A stretch of DNA of 30,350 nucleotides from Hydnum rufescens UP504. Lineage: Eukaryota > Basidiomycota > Agaricomycetes > Cantharellales > Hydnaceae. The position numbers and the translations under genes are program-made. Location: positions 51,994 to 82,343 of the forward strand of contig MU129151.1 of assembly GCA_014904985.1 (NCBI GenBank). Direction: 5' to 3'. This document shows, piece after piece, positions 10,429 through 20,100 of this stretch. The notes under the pieces are model-generated. The model saw only the letters and a list, made by a program, of their open reading frames with translations, ran no database searches and was not told the DNA's origin. How positions within the stretch are numbered: position 1 is the first letter of the stretch; every line of letters begins with the position of its first letter.

Positions 10429-11121
10429 TCAGTTCCCGGTATTGACCTGCAGGGTGGCTGATGAACCTTTTGAAGATGAGTCTGCAACAGACTGCTGTAT
10501 GTGGGTCTCTTCGTCCATTAGTGCCCCCTTGACATCATCCAATGTCACTGATGTGACACCTGTGAGTAGTGTGGTATGGACAACATTGTATGAGGCTGGC
10601 AGCCCATGGAGGAGGGCAAGGGCCAGGAGAGTGTCAGGAATGGGGGGGCCACTGATGGGACCAGATGTGATATAGTCGGCAGCAGCAGTTTCAAGAGCAG
10701 CAGCAAAGTCGGCAATGGATGTGAAGCTGGAGAGGGAGGAGGAGAATATTTTCTGGGCAGCATAGAACTGAGCAGAAAGGCCCTTTGGTTCATACATGTG
10801 GCGCAATTTATTCCATGCAACAGAAGGAATTTCATCATGAGTGATGTGGGATTTCACAGCCAGTTCACAGGTGAGGATGACATTGTACAAGACATTGATG
10901 GTGCCCTTCTCCCAGATCTCCATCTTCGATTCATACTGTGGATCATCAATTAGAGTGTCATTGGCACTGATGATTTTCACAGCAGGTGGGGTGGCATTTT
11001 TCCCTTGGATCCAGGACCATTGTCCGGCATGACAAATGATGAGACACAGATCGGCAGCCCATGCGGCATAGTTCTCACAGCCACAAAGCTTCATGACAGA
11101 TAGCTTGGCAGATTCAGTCAT
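10429..11121 (-). pseudogene. gag: copia gag, capsid part
   Basis: Starts with ATG at 11121, 83 bp inside the 5' LTR boundary, and runs 230 residues to a TGA at 10429. It has the usual copia capsid plan: an aromatic N-E/C-N-Y-A-A-W-like opening and a central helical region with W-N-K-L. The zinc knuckle C-H-T-C-R-K-P-G-H-V-K-A-K-C (CX2CX4HX4C) lies in the same frame just beyond the TGA, at about 10323-10365. That makes the stop look like a mutation rather than a natural gag terminus. Confidence 0.9.
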
Positions 11122-11190
11122 GGTGACTGGTCAAGTAGAGTGCAAGGTGGTGACAAAGGTTATAGCTGGTGGTGCTTTTCAGTAGGGCAA

Positions 11191-11203
11191 TGGGCCCATA
11201 ACC
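11191..11203 (-). promoter_or_regulatory. primer-binding site, initiator tRNA-Met anticodon half
   Basis: The 13 bases next to the 5' LTR read TGGGCCCATAACC on the plus strand. This matches the anticodon stem-loop (CAT anticodon) of many eukaryotic initiator tRNA-Met genes. The element strand is therefore complementary to an internal tRNA segment rather than the 3' CCA end, as in half-tRNA priming known from Drosophila copia. Confidence 0.8.
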
Positions 11204-11517
11204 TGTAGAAACAGAAAGCCTGTGACATGGGAACCATAATCGATTGGTTTCAGGTAAGTGTATATACATGGAGTTAAAGGAGGACTGGAATGCTTGCCTG
11301 CGACGTGGGAACCATAATTGATTGGTTACCGAGTCGCAAGGCCTGCAAGACATTATATAGACAAAGAGAAACAATGCATGTACACACAAAGAGAAACAAT
11401 GTGTGCTTTGGTGCATATCTGGATGAGGTGCATTTTGCCATGGAAGTGGTGTGCAATGAGGAAGAGGTGGCGGTGGACATTGCGGTAGTGGCAGTGTCAG
11501 AGCGTTTTGCCATAACA
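11204..11517 (-). repeat. copia 5' LTR
   Basis: 314 bp, TG...CA on the plus strand. Compared with the 3' LTR it has a 3-bp indel near 11465 and about two dozen substitutions, most of them CpG to TpG or CpA. It should contain the element promoter, but I could not place a TATA box with confidence. Confidence 0.95.
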
Positions 11518-11522
11518 ATATC
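11518..11522. repeat. copia target-site duplication, right
   Basis: ATATC, identical to 6555-6559. Confidence 0.93.
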
Positions 11523-11559
11523 CATCAAGGTGCTGAAATACAAAGGTCACTGAAAACAC

Positions 11560-12260
11560 CCCTTGGGGCCCCAATGATCCAAAGCCTGCTTAGGCCCAAA
11601 TAGTGCCATGTTTTTGGGCCTAACTAGGGCTGATTTTGTGGCTGACTGAGGTGGGGAGAGGGCATCAGCAGACCAGGGTCCATTGACCTTCATACTGCCT
11701 TCATAGAAGGCAAAAGAAGGATAAGTCTCCAACCAAGCATTTGGCAGCTGATCAATATACTGGAATGACTGGCAACTGTTGGTGTACATCAAGCTCCAAG
11801 GTTGGTGACAAAAATACAGCCATGATAAATTAGAGACTAAGTATAGATTAGTGATGGTGCAATAACTAGTGAGACAGAAACATACCAATGTTGGCTGATA
11901 TCTCCCCTGAGGCAACAGTGAGGGTGCAAAGGTCAGGATATTCCTCCAATGGACAGTAGATGGTATTTGACAGCTGTCCTGAGCTTGACCACATGAAGGG
12001 TTCTATGAGATCTATGGTCGAGGCACATAAGACAAGCTAACCACAATGCAAACTGATGACATATGCTCAACAGAAGCTTCAGATAACTCCCAGGTAAGGA
12101 GGAGAGTTGGAAGGGTCAAACCAACAAGTTCTGGATCCTTGTGAGGATGATGTGATGCTCCAGAGTGCATCATGGCATCCTCAGCAGGGGGATCTTGAAC
12201 CATTGAAGGGGTTCCACTGCCAGAACCTAGTTCTTGACCCTTGTGGGGATGATCCTCCAT
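11560..12260 (-). pseudogene. fragment of an intron-containing hypothetical gene
   Basis: On the minus strand an ATG at 12260 opens M-E-D-H-P-H-K-G-Q-E-L, with an internal near-repeat H-P-H-K-(G/D)-x-E-L. An exon at about 11886-12013 reads D-L-I-E-P-F-M-W-S-S-S-G-Q-L-S and ends at a GTATGT donor. The intron 11837-11885 (49 nt) has branch CACTAATC and acceptor CTTAG. The next exon includes A-W-L-E-T-Y-P-S-F-A-F-Y-E-G-S-M-K. I could not join all pieces in one phase and do not recognise the family. The copia element sits directly downstream, so the 3' end may have been separated or lost. Confidence 0.4.
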
Positions 12261-12283
12261 TGGGCTGGATGGCTAAATATTAT

Positions 12284-12395
12284 TTGGATGTACTTCATCC
12301 AATTTCCGCATTTAGGCTTTTTTAAAAATAAGAAACACTTTATTATGTAACTGGATATCCAAAGTTATTATTGGGATATTACCTAATGCACCCTT
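12284..12395. repeat. dispersed repeat fragment, related to palindrome arms
   Basis: From TGTACTTCATCCAATTTCCG onward this resembles 29094-29210, and the mirror segment around 26105-26220, over about 105 bp with frequent substitutions. It is an older solo piece of the sequence found in both arms of the 4.9-kb palindrome. Confidence 0.75.
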
Positions 12396-13160
12396 TCCTT
12401 GTCTAGACATGACTAGACATGTCTAGACATGTCTAGGTGTAGATTAGTAGACAGACATGCACAGGAGCAACCACAACTATTGATTCAGACAGCATTAGAC
12501 TCCATGAGACACCTAATGATGTTGTCCAAGCAGTTGCCTTTGTTTTGATTTGGACACTGTAGACACACATCTGCAATGGTCCCACAATTATTGATCTAGA
12601 CACCATTAGACATCTCTTAGTACTGCAACCTGAGCAAGTGCCTTTATGTCAAAATGTTTGATTTAGACACCATTAGACACCACCTAATGATGTCACCTGA
12701 GCAGGGGCCCTTATGTCAAAAAGTTTGATTTAGACATTACTGTGCACACATCCACAACAGTACCACAAGTGTTGAATTAGACACCATTAGACACCATCTA
12801 ATGATCTCCCCCTGAGCAGATTCCTTTGTTTTAATTTAGACACTAGTAGACATGCATCCACAATAGCACCATTATTATTGGATCTAAACATTAGACACCT
12901 ATTATTACTGCCACCAGAGGTCTTGGGCTCAAAATGTTGATTTAGACACCAGTAGACACACAGTAAGGACGATAGACACCTCTAAGGCTCCAGAAAATAT
13001 CTTATTAGACATGCCTAAATTAGACCTGTAACACTCTCCAGCCAGTGAACAAACCCTCCCAGGCAGTGCCTGCAGCAGGCTATTTTAGACATGTCTATAT
13101 AGTGAACTTCAAAAAAAAATTCCCCAAAAATACCCCTCAGGCATGTCTTAGACACACCTA
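12396..13160. repeat. degenerate TAGACA-rich tandem repeats
   Basis: Begins with CTAGACATG/CATGTCTAG palindromes (12404-12437). It continues with irregular units of roughly 110-120 bp sharing TTTAGACACCATTAGACACC, then a CTAATGAT block, then a GAGCAGG-CCTTTGT block. There is no reading frame and no splice-signal periodicity as seen at 17-21 kb. Confidence 0.7.
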
Positions 13161-13169
13161 TACTCAGAA

Positions 13170-13249
13170 CACCTCTTAGGTGGTTTGTAGCTATTAAAAA
13201 TAATACATACCTGATGTAGCCACACACCCACTGTGACAGGTGTGTGGCT
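13170..13249 (-). repeat. hairpin-intron module 1 (partial)
   Basis: On the minus strand, hairpin B (AGCCACACACC with its complement, 13218-13249) is followed by the donor-like GTATGT at 13210 and the shared TATTTTTAATAGCTAC spacer. Hairpin A is replaced by a short CACCT/AGGTG stem, and no acceptor is evident. Confidence 0.6.
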
Positions 13250-13351
13250 CCTATGCACCATCATTCCTCCATGGCTCATGTGCACCATTGTTCACCTGTT
13301 CACTTGGGGGGCTTGGTTCATGTCCTCATGTCCTCACAGGTTGGTGTGGAC

Positions 13352-13470
13352 TCATGGCTGGGTGGGTGTTTGTGGTTTGGTGTGGGCTTGTGGCTGTGTG
13401 GGTATTCATGGTTTGGTGTGGGCTTGTGGCTGCATGGGTGTTTGTGGTTTGGTGTGGGCTCATGGCTGCA
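13352..13470. repeat. 36-bp tandem repeat
   Basis: Three copies of a CTGNNTGGGTNTTNNTGGTT-type unit, 36 bp each. The opposite arm (about 14605-14680) encodes the same unit as Q-P-Q-A-H-T-K-P-Q-T-P-T in an open exon-like frame with fewer copies. Confidence 0.85.
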
Positions 13471-13503
13471 TAGTTATTCACACATTGGGGTTGGACTCCT
13501 GAT

Positions 13504-13643
13504 CTAGAATGGAATCTATGTGTTAGTTAAAATTAAAAATCATGCAAAGAGAGCAGCAACTGCTGCTCTCTTTGCATGTTCATAGCTATTAAAAATAATG
13601 CATACCTTATTAGCCACACACCTGCTGTGGCAGGTGTGTGGCT
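13504..13643 (-). repeat. hairpin-intron module 2
   Basis: Minus strand: hairpin B (13612-13643, 14-bp stem), AAG, donor GTATGC at 13605, then hairpin A 13541-13578 (18-bp perfect stem around CATGCAAAGAGAGCAGCA). Then branch TTAACTAAC and acceptor CATTCTAG ending at 13504. The intron-like part is 102 nt. Confidence 0.8.
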
Positions 13644-13755
13644 CTCTGTCTTCTTCTCTGCAGCTTTTGTCATTGTTCATTCATTTGTTCATTTGTTCAC
13701 ATGTTTCTGATCTCATGGCTGTGTATGGGGTGTTGTTTGTGGGTGGGAGATCTAG

Positions 13756-13901
13756 CTAGAACAGAAACTATAATGTTAGTCATAGGTTTAAACCCCAGGC
13801 AAAAAGAGCAGCAAGTGCTGCTCTTTTTGCCCATTTGTAGCTACAGAGAAGAGAAAACTTACCTTATATGACCACACACCCACACCAGCAGGCGTGTGGT
13901 C
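13756..13901 (-). repeat. hairpin-intron module 3
   Basis: Minus strand: hairpin B at 13870-13901 (CCACAC family), donor GTAAGT at 13862, and hairpin A 13798-13831 (16-bp perfect stem of GGCAAAAAGAGCAGCA). Then branch ATGACTAAC and acceptor CTGTTCTAG ending at 13756 (107 nt). Its upstream sequence shares GCAATTGCCAGTGTTGAGTT with module 8. Confidence 0.82.
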
Positions 13902-14180
13902 CTATTCCCTTCCTCATTCAGGGTCATATTCCTGTTGTGGTCAAGTCAATGAGCTGCAACTCAACACTGGCAATTGCTGGAATCCAAATGGTGCCCAAGT
14001 GCTGGCATGGCAAAGAGGGTATGAGCAAATAATGTGGACACTAAAAGGAATATTTATTATCCAATAATAAATATTCCTTCACATTATTTGCTCATACCCT
14101 CCTTGCCATGCCAGCATCAAGTTGTGGCTCATCAGACTCAACCACAACAGGAACATGACCCTGAATGAGGAAGGTAATAG

Positions 14181-14324
14181 GACCACACACCCACTGCTGT
14201 TGGTGTGGTCATATAAGGTAAGTTTTCTCTTCTCTGTAGCTACAAATGGGCAAAAAGAGCAGCACTTGCTGCTCTTTTTGCCCAGGGTTTAAACTTATGA
14301 CTAACATTATAATTTCTGTTCTAG
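14181..14324 (+). repeat. hairpin-intron module 4
   Basis: Mirror of module 3: hairpin B 14181-14210, donor GTAAGT at 14218, hairpin A 14248-14283 (17-bp perfect stem, 2-base loop), branch ATGACTAAC, acceptor TTCTAG at 14324. The intron-like part is 107 nt. Confidence 0.82.
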
Positions 14325-14442
14325 CTAGATCTCCCACCCATGAACAACACCCCACACACAGCCACATGATCAGAAACACATGAACAAATGAACAAACAAA
14401 CAAACAAACAAACAACAACAAAAGCCACAGAGAAGAAGACAG

Positions 14443-14581
14443 AGCCACACACCTGCTGTGGTGGGTGTGTGGCTAATAAGGTATGCATTATTTTTAATAG
14501 CTACAAACATGCAAAGAGAGCAGCAGTCACTGCTCTCTTTGCATGAGTTTAATTTTAACTAACACATAGTTTCCATTCTAG
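14443..14581 (+). repeat. hairpin-intron module 5
   Basis: Hairpin B 14443-14474, donor GTATGC at 14481, hairpin A 14508-14545 (16-bp stem), branch TTAACTAAC, acceptor CATTCTAG at 14581 (101 nt). The following 14584-14755 stretch is open (Q-E-S-N-P-N-V-Q-I-P) up to the next donor. Confidence 0.8.
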
Positions 14582-14755
14582 ATCAGGAGTCCAACCCCAA
14601 TGTGCAAATACCTATGCAGCCACAAGCCCACACCAAACCACAAACACCCACACAGCCACAAGTCCACACCAACCCAAGGACACAAAGACATGAACCAAGC
14701 CCCCCAAGTGAACAGGTGAACAATGGTGCACATGAGCCATGGAGGAACATAACAA

Positions 14756-14850
14756 GTAAGTTTTTTTTGTTCAACTATATACATTCACACAAAAAGAGCA
14801 GCATATGCTGCTCTTTTTGCATGTCTCTTAATTTTTAACTAATGTATCAT
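14756..14850 (+). repeat. hairpin-intron module 6 (acceptor lost)
   Basis: Donor GTAAGT at 14756, CTATATACATT spacer, perfect 30-bp palindrome 14790-14819 (hairpin A family), branch TTAACTAAT. Where modules 4 and 5 have TTCTAG this has TTCCAA, so the acceptor looks mutated. No hairpin B precedes it. Confidence 0.75.
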
Positions 14851-15022
14851 TTGCTGTTCCAAATCACAAAATCCCATCCAACCACATTGAATCCTGTGCA
14901 ACAGCCCTCCCCCCCTTCAAAGCTTCAAAAACATGCACAATGCCCCCATGTCACCTACTCCGAAACACATGCAAATGCATGTACAGACACTGAGACTGGG
15001 ACAATATGAGGCACCAAGAGGG

Positions 15023-15155
15023 AGCCACACACCCACTGCAGCAGGTGTGTGGCAATCTGGTGAGTGCTCAACTATATACACTCACACAAAAAGAGCAGCA
15101 TATGCTGCTCTTTTTGTGCATCTTTAACTAATGTTGTATTTCATATTCTGGGTTG
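15023..15155 (+). repeat. hairpin-intron module 7 (acceptor lost)
   Basis: Hairpin B 15023-15053, donor GTGAGT at 15060, CTATATACACT spacer, perfect 34-bp palindrome 15085-15118, branch TTAACTAAT. The acceptor position reads TTCTGG instead of TTCTAG. The preceding open frame ends T-P-T-A-A-G-V-W-Q. Confidence 0.75.
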
Positions 15156-15848
15156 CAAACTACCCACATATAAACTTGTGACCCCCCCTGGTTGATCCCT
15201 AGCAAAAAATCAGTACCAGCACAACCCCCTCATGAGTCCCACTTGAAAGATGCATGTAATAATAAGTAATAAACAAATAAACAATCATTGCAAGTCAGTA
15301 CTCTATGTTAACAATTTTGATACATGTATACTATGGCATTGGGTATTGGGTGAGGAAATTGTCCCATGGGAATCCCACAGGGATCCCTTGGGTTTTTCAA
15401 CCCCATTATGTATCCTGCAGCCCCTGCCCCTGTGTGTCATGGGGGGCAGGTTTTCAGCCCCATGGGGTGCAAGGTCCTGAATTCCCCCATGGGGACCCCA
15501 TGCAATAGCCTAAGCCAGCCACAGTGAGTTTACCAGGGGAATCAAGCTCAAAGAAGAATTATATGTAGTAGGAATTTGTCCCTCCACCATTGATGATCTC
15601 CAGTGTTCATACAAAAAAAGCCACCATCAGGTGCCTGCCTTTCCTCCTGTCACCTCCTATGTTATTCATGATCTCCAGGGTGCAATCAATGCAGCCTGCT
15701 CTCTTAATTTGGCCTATGCCCAATGTAGAAAGACTCCAAACCTAGATACCCACTCATGCTGAACTATACCTGCTGACCATGCCACTAGTCCTCCAAATTC
15801 AATCAAATATCTGCCACACTGCACTCTCTACCCCTCAGGCTGACAGAC
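15156..15848. other. no gene seen
   Basis: Contains CATGGGG/CCCATGG-rich low-complexity sequence at 15360-15500 and otherwise unremarkable DNA. No splice-signal periodicity, hairpins or repeats matching the neighbours were found. Confidence 0.5.
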
Positions 15849-16290
15849 ATGGAATCCCTCCCCCCTCAACTTACTTTTGAAGCTCACCAACACATGTCTC
15901 AGGATGAATTCTTGACTTTCCTAACTTCCCCTGGTGTTGAAAACCTTCCTGGGACCATCCCTCTCTCTGTGGTTGCAAATGCCCTATGTGGTAAAGTGGA
16001 GATATTGGGTGCTTCAGGTACATAGAACAGCTTGGTTGAGTGGTTTGTCACTCAAGGTGGTGGAGACACTGCAGTCCACCTTGATGCCAAGGTTTGTTCA
16101 CCACCTCACCTACATATTTGGCAGTGTTCTCACTCATTTGTTCCAGCTCTGGTACATGGCCAACTCTAAATTTGGTGATGTCAATGAGCCTATTACTGTC
16201 AACTTTATTGCACTGCTCCTGTACTCTGCTGCATCACCATGTGGAAATCTATACTTTAACAAAGTCAGTCCTCCTCCTCTGTGCTGACAC
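15849..16290 (+). pseudogene. possible gene remnant
   Basis: An ATG at 15849 opens 58 codons (M-E-S-L-P-P-Q-L-T-F-E-A-H) to a TAG at 16023. The same frame then continues protein-like (N-S-L-V-E-W-F-V-T-Q-G-G-G-D-T-A) until more stops after 16160. Overlapping open frames exist in other phases. No family was recognised and there is no clear intron. It could be chance. Confidence 0.25.
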
Positions 16291-16985
16291 AGAAATTGGT
16301 AATTCCTTATAGATAATTACCCTGGTGCCTTCATCTAACAAATGTGCTCAGCCACTATCACCAAAATATTCCCATTCATCTAATCAGGTTGCTGCCAACA
16401 TTTAAACCAAGTGGGTGGGTAAATTTCACTGTTGCTTGGACCCCACAGATTTGTCATAGCACCCAGTATGGCTTCATGTCTATCTCCAATATTTCAACTT
16501 TGACATATTACATGCAATGTTGTTACAGTCCATCACCTATGCCTCCAGCTTCTGGTCTCCACTTGGAGGGAAAAGCCTGGCAGAGATAAGGATTGATCCC
16601 AATGTCATGGGAGGACATCACTTTGATACATGTATGCACATGATGCCTACAATGGTGTATATTCATCAATGATCCCTGCAAGTCTGCTTGCAATATTGGA
16701 TACACCATGTCCTTGCAAATCACCATCATCCCTGATTTGAGCCTGGATAGAGCTAGCAGTATGCTCTGTGTCATGTGCATTAGGTGGATCTGCACCCCTC
16801 CCACCTCGAATCCAAATGATGACCACTAGTTTAACAAGCCGAGATAAGCAATCACCTGTGCACTTAGAATCAATCTCAACACTGACAACAAAGAAACACC
16901 AGGTATTGAATATTAGGCTTGGGGATAGACAGGTGATGCTGGAATGAATGCTTAGATTTCCTGCAGGTGGGAAATTAAGGAAAAC
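16291..16985. other. no gene seen
   Basis: No supported coding frame, repeat or hairpin. It may include 3' untranslated sequence of the minus-strand gene that ends near 16986. Confidence 0.45.
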
Positions 16986-17057
16986 CTAAACTGACCAACA
17001 CTTTGAGGAGGGGCACACTGGCCTTGATTGCCTGCAGGTTTGAGCACCTAATGAAAC
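16986..17057 (-). other. candidate terminal exon after the array
   Basis: After acceptor CACCTAG, frame 0 reads V-S-L-G-A-Q-T-C-R-Q-S-R-P-V-C to a TAG at 16986. It keeps the same phase as the single-codon exons. The alternative is reading on through 17184 (D-D-V-S-T-S-N-V-P-K) without splicing. Confidence 0.4.
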
Positions 17058-17184
17058 CTAGGTGAGATAGGGGTAAGGTTTGAAGTGTACAATGACAACA
17101 TTTACCAGGCAGAATTAAGGCAAGCAATGAATGAGATTGCAATTGTACAGAATCATGTGGCTTTGGCACATTAGATGTACTTAC

Positions 17185-20100
17185 ATCATCCTGTGGAGAA
17201 TACAATTGTCAAGAGGGCAGTTGGGAAATAGAATATGATTCCATTGTATAGATCTAGGAACTCACAAGCTACATTCCAAATGCCAGCAAAATGTGTATGA
17301 GCCAGGGACCATACAATGAGGGGTAAGAGGTGTGGACTTACATCCTATGGGGTAGTAGATGCCACCAAGGAAGAGATCAGGGAGAGAGAAATAATAAAAG
17401 GGTGGGAGACATGCACTAACCATCTATGAGGACAAAACCACCAAGAGGGACATCAGCAAGCAATGATGTATTGAAGTCTAAGACATCTGGACTCACAGAC
17501 TGGATTGTCAATGCCACCACAAGAGGAATGAGCAGGGCATGATGCATTAAATTTCAAGACATCTGGACTTACTTCCTACATTGTCAATGCCATCAAAAGA
17601 TGGATCAGTGAGGATGGTGGATCAAAATTCTATGAGATTTCAACTTACAACCTATATTGTGAATGCCACCAAAAAATGGATCAGGAAGGGACAATGCATT
17701 GAATTCTAAGACATCTAGACTTACATGCTATGTTGTTCATGCCACCAAAAGATGAATCAGCAAGGCACAATGCATTGAATTCTAAGACATCCATACTTAC
17801 AGCCTATGTTGTGAATGCCACCAAAAGATGAATCAGCAAGGGCACAATGCATTGAATTCTAAGACATCTAGACTTACAGGCTATGTTGGGAATGCCACCA
17901 AAAGATGAATCAGCAAGGCACAATGCATTGAATTCTAAGACATCCAGACTTACAAACTATGTTGTGAATGCCACCAAAAGATGAATCAACAAGGCACAAT
18001 GTATTGAATTCTAAGACATCCAGACTTACACCCTATGTTGGGAATGCCACCAAAAAAATGAATCAGCAAGGCACAATGCATTGAATTCTAAGACATCCAG
18101 ACTTACACGCTATGTTGTGAATGCCACCAAAAGATGAATCAGCAAGGCACAATGCATTGAATTCTAAGACATCTAGACTTACAGCCTATGTTGTTCATGC
18201 CACCAAAAGATGAATCAGCAAGGTACAATGCATTGAATTCTAAGACATCCATACTTACAAGCTATGTTGTTCATGCCACCAAAAGATGAATCAGCAAGGC
18301 ACAATGCATTGAATTCTAAGACATCCAGACTTACGCGCTATGTTGGGAATGCCACCAAAAGATGAATCAGCAAGGCACACTGCATTGAATTCTAAGACAT
18401 CCAGACTTACATCCTATGTTGTGAATGCCACCAAAAGATGAATCAGCAAGGCACAATGCACTGAATTCTAAGACATCTAGACTTACACCCTATGTTGTGA
18501 ATGCCACCAACAGATGAATCAGCAAGGCACAATGCATTGAATTCTAAGACATCTAGACTTACAGGCTATGTTGTGAATGCCACCAAAAGATGAATCAGCA
18601 AGGCACACTGCATTGAATTCCAAGACATCCAGACTTACATGCTATGTTGTGAATGCCACCAAAAGATGAATCAGCAAGGCACAATGCATTGAATTCTAAG
18701 GCATCTAGACTTACAGGCTATGTTGTGAATGCCACCAAAAGATGAATCAGCAAGGCACAATGCATTGAATTCTAAGACATCTAGACTTACAAACTATGTT
18801 GTGAATGCCACCAAAAAGATGAATCAGCAAGGCACAATGCATTGAATTCTAAGACATCCAGACTTACAAACTATGTTGTGAATGCCACCAAAAAGATGAA
18901 TCAGCAAGGCACAATGCATTGAATTCTATGACATCCAGACACACTATGTTGTTCATGCCACCAAAAGATGAATCAGCAAGGCACAATGCATTGAATTCTA
19001 AGACATCTGCACTTACTTCCTACATTGTTAATCCCAACCCAAAGATGTATCAACTGTTAACCATTCTTCTGAGGGTGTGTGATATGGACTTACATCCTAC
19101 AGTGTTCAGGTGACCAAGCAATCCATCAGCCAGGCCCCTTGCATCAAATTCTAAAAGATCCCAGCTTACCCCCTATGTTGTCAATACCATTCACAAGAGA
19201 AATCAGCCAGCAGTGGTATGGAATTGCACCCTCCAGACCTACCTACCCCCTTGTTGCCAATGCAAAAGATGAATCAGGCAGAAACCATGCCTCAATCAAT
19301 ATGATATCTGGACTTACATACTAAAAATGTCACCCAAGATACCTCAACCAAGTACCACCCCATGAATGGTCAGAGACACAAACTCACCACCTTACATTGT
19401 CCATGCCACCAAGAATGTGTCAGCCACTGAGTATGCATTCAATTGCCAGAGACCTCAACATACATTCTACATTTTCAATACCAGGCAATGAATGTATTAG
19501 CCAACACCCATATATCAAATGGTGGGCAATGCAACTCACTTCCTAAATTGTCAATGCCACCAAATGATGAATCAGCCTGCAATCCTGCATCAAATTGTGA
19601 GAGGTCCTGAGCCCACCAGCTACAATGTTGATACCATTGATGGGATCAGCCAGCACCACACACTAACTTCAAAGGGAGGCAGGCTTACTGCCTAGGTTGT
19701 CACAGTCATCCAGAGATGCATGAGCCAGTGATTGTGCATCAAAAAGGTATCAATTAGAACTTACATCCTCCATTATTAATGTCACCAAAGAATATATTGG
19801 CAGTGACCCCACATTGAATTAAAGGAGATCCAAACTTACATGCTACATTGTCAATGGGACCAAACAATGTATCAGAGAGTGACCATGCATTAAATTGTAG
19901 GAGATTCAGGCTTACTTCCTACATTGTCCATGTGAGACAAAGAAAGATCACTCCACACTTGTGTGTTACATTGGAAGAGAACCAGACTTACAGCCTACAT
20001 TGTCAATGCCACCAAATCTATCTCAGCCAACCAGCATTGATTCATTACTAAGGAATTCAGACTTACTTTCTGTGTTGTCAGTCCCACCAATGAATGTATC

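Larger units (their letters stand above)
6560..11517 (-). mobile_element. Ty1/copia LTR retrotransposon, full length, dead
   Basis: 4958 bp flanked by ATATC duplications, with two LTRs (311 and 314 bp), a primer-binding site, a polypurine tract and a single-frame gag-pol read on the minus strand. Domain order is gag, CCHC knuckle, protease, integrase, reverse transcriptase, RNase H; integrase before reverse transcriptase identifies Ty1/copia. The reading frame is interrupted by five TGA codons and one frameshift, so this copy cannot make a full polyprotein. The LTRs differ at roughly 8 percent of sites, mostly by C/T and G/A changes, so insertion is not recent. It lies about 230 bp beyond the end of the disrupted gene at 2400-6326. 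Confidence 0.96.
13274..14752. repeat. 1.5-kb palindrome
   Basis: Inverted repeat with its centre near 14062. The innermost stem is 14045-14059 with 14065-14079 and a 5-base loop. Left arm about 775 bp, right arm about 690 bp. Arms differ by substitutions and by copy number of a 36-bp subrepeat (three in the left arm at 13352-13460, about two in the right). The left arm also has ~35 extra bp near 13950-13990, which resemble 25990-26045 of the large palindrome. Modules 2 and 3 (left) mirror modules 5 and 4 (right). Confidence 0.9.

Noticed and set aside
6450..11600. GGGGCCCC inverted motifs flanking copia as part of the element
   Set aside because: They lie outside the ATATC target duplications, so they belong to the pre-insertion site or are coincidental.
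13541..15118. Helitron 3' hairpins
   Set aside because: The hairpins are not followed by a CTRR terminus and lie between splice donor and branch motifs instead.
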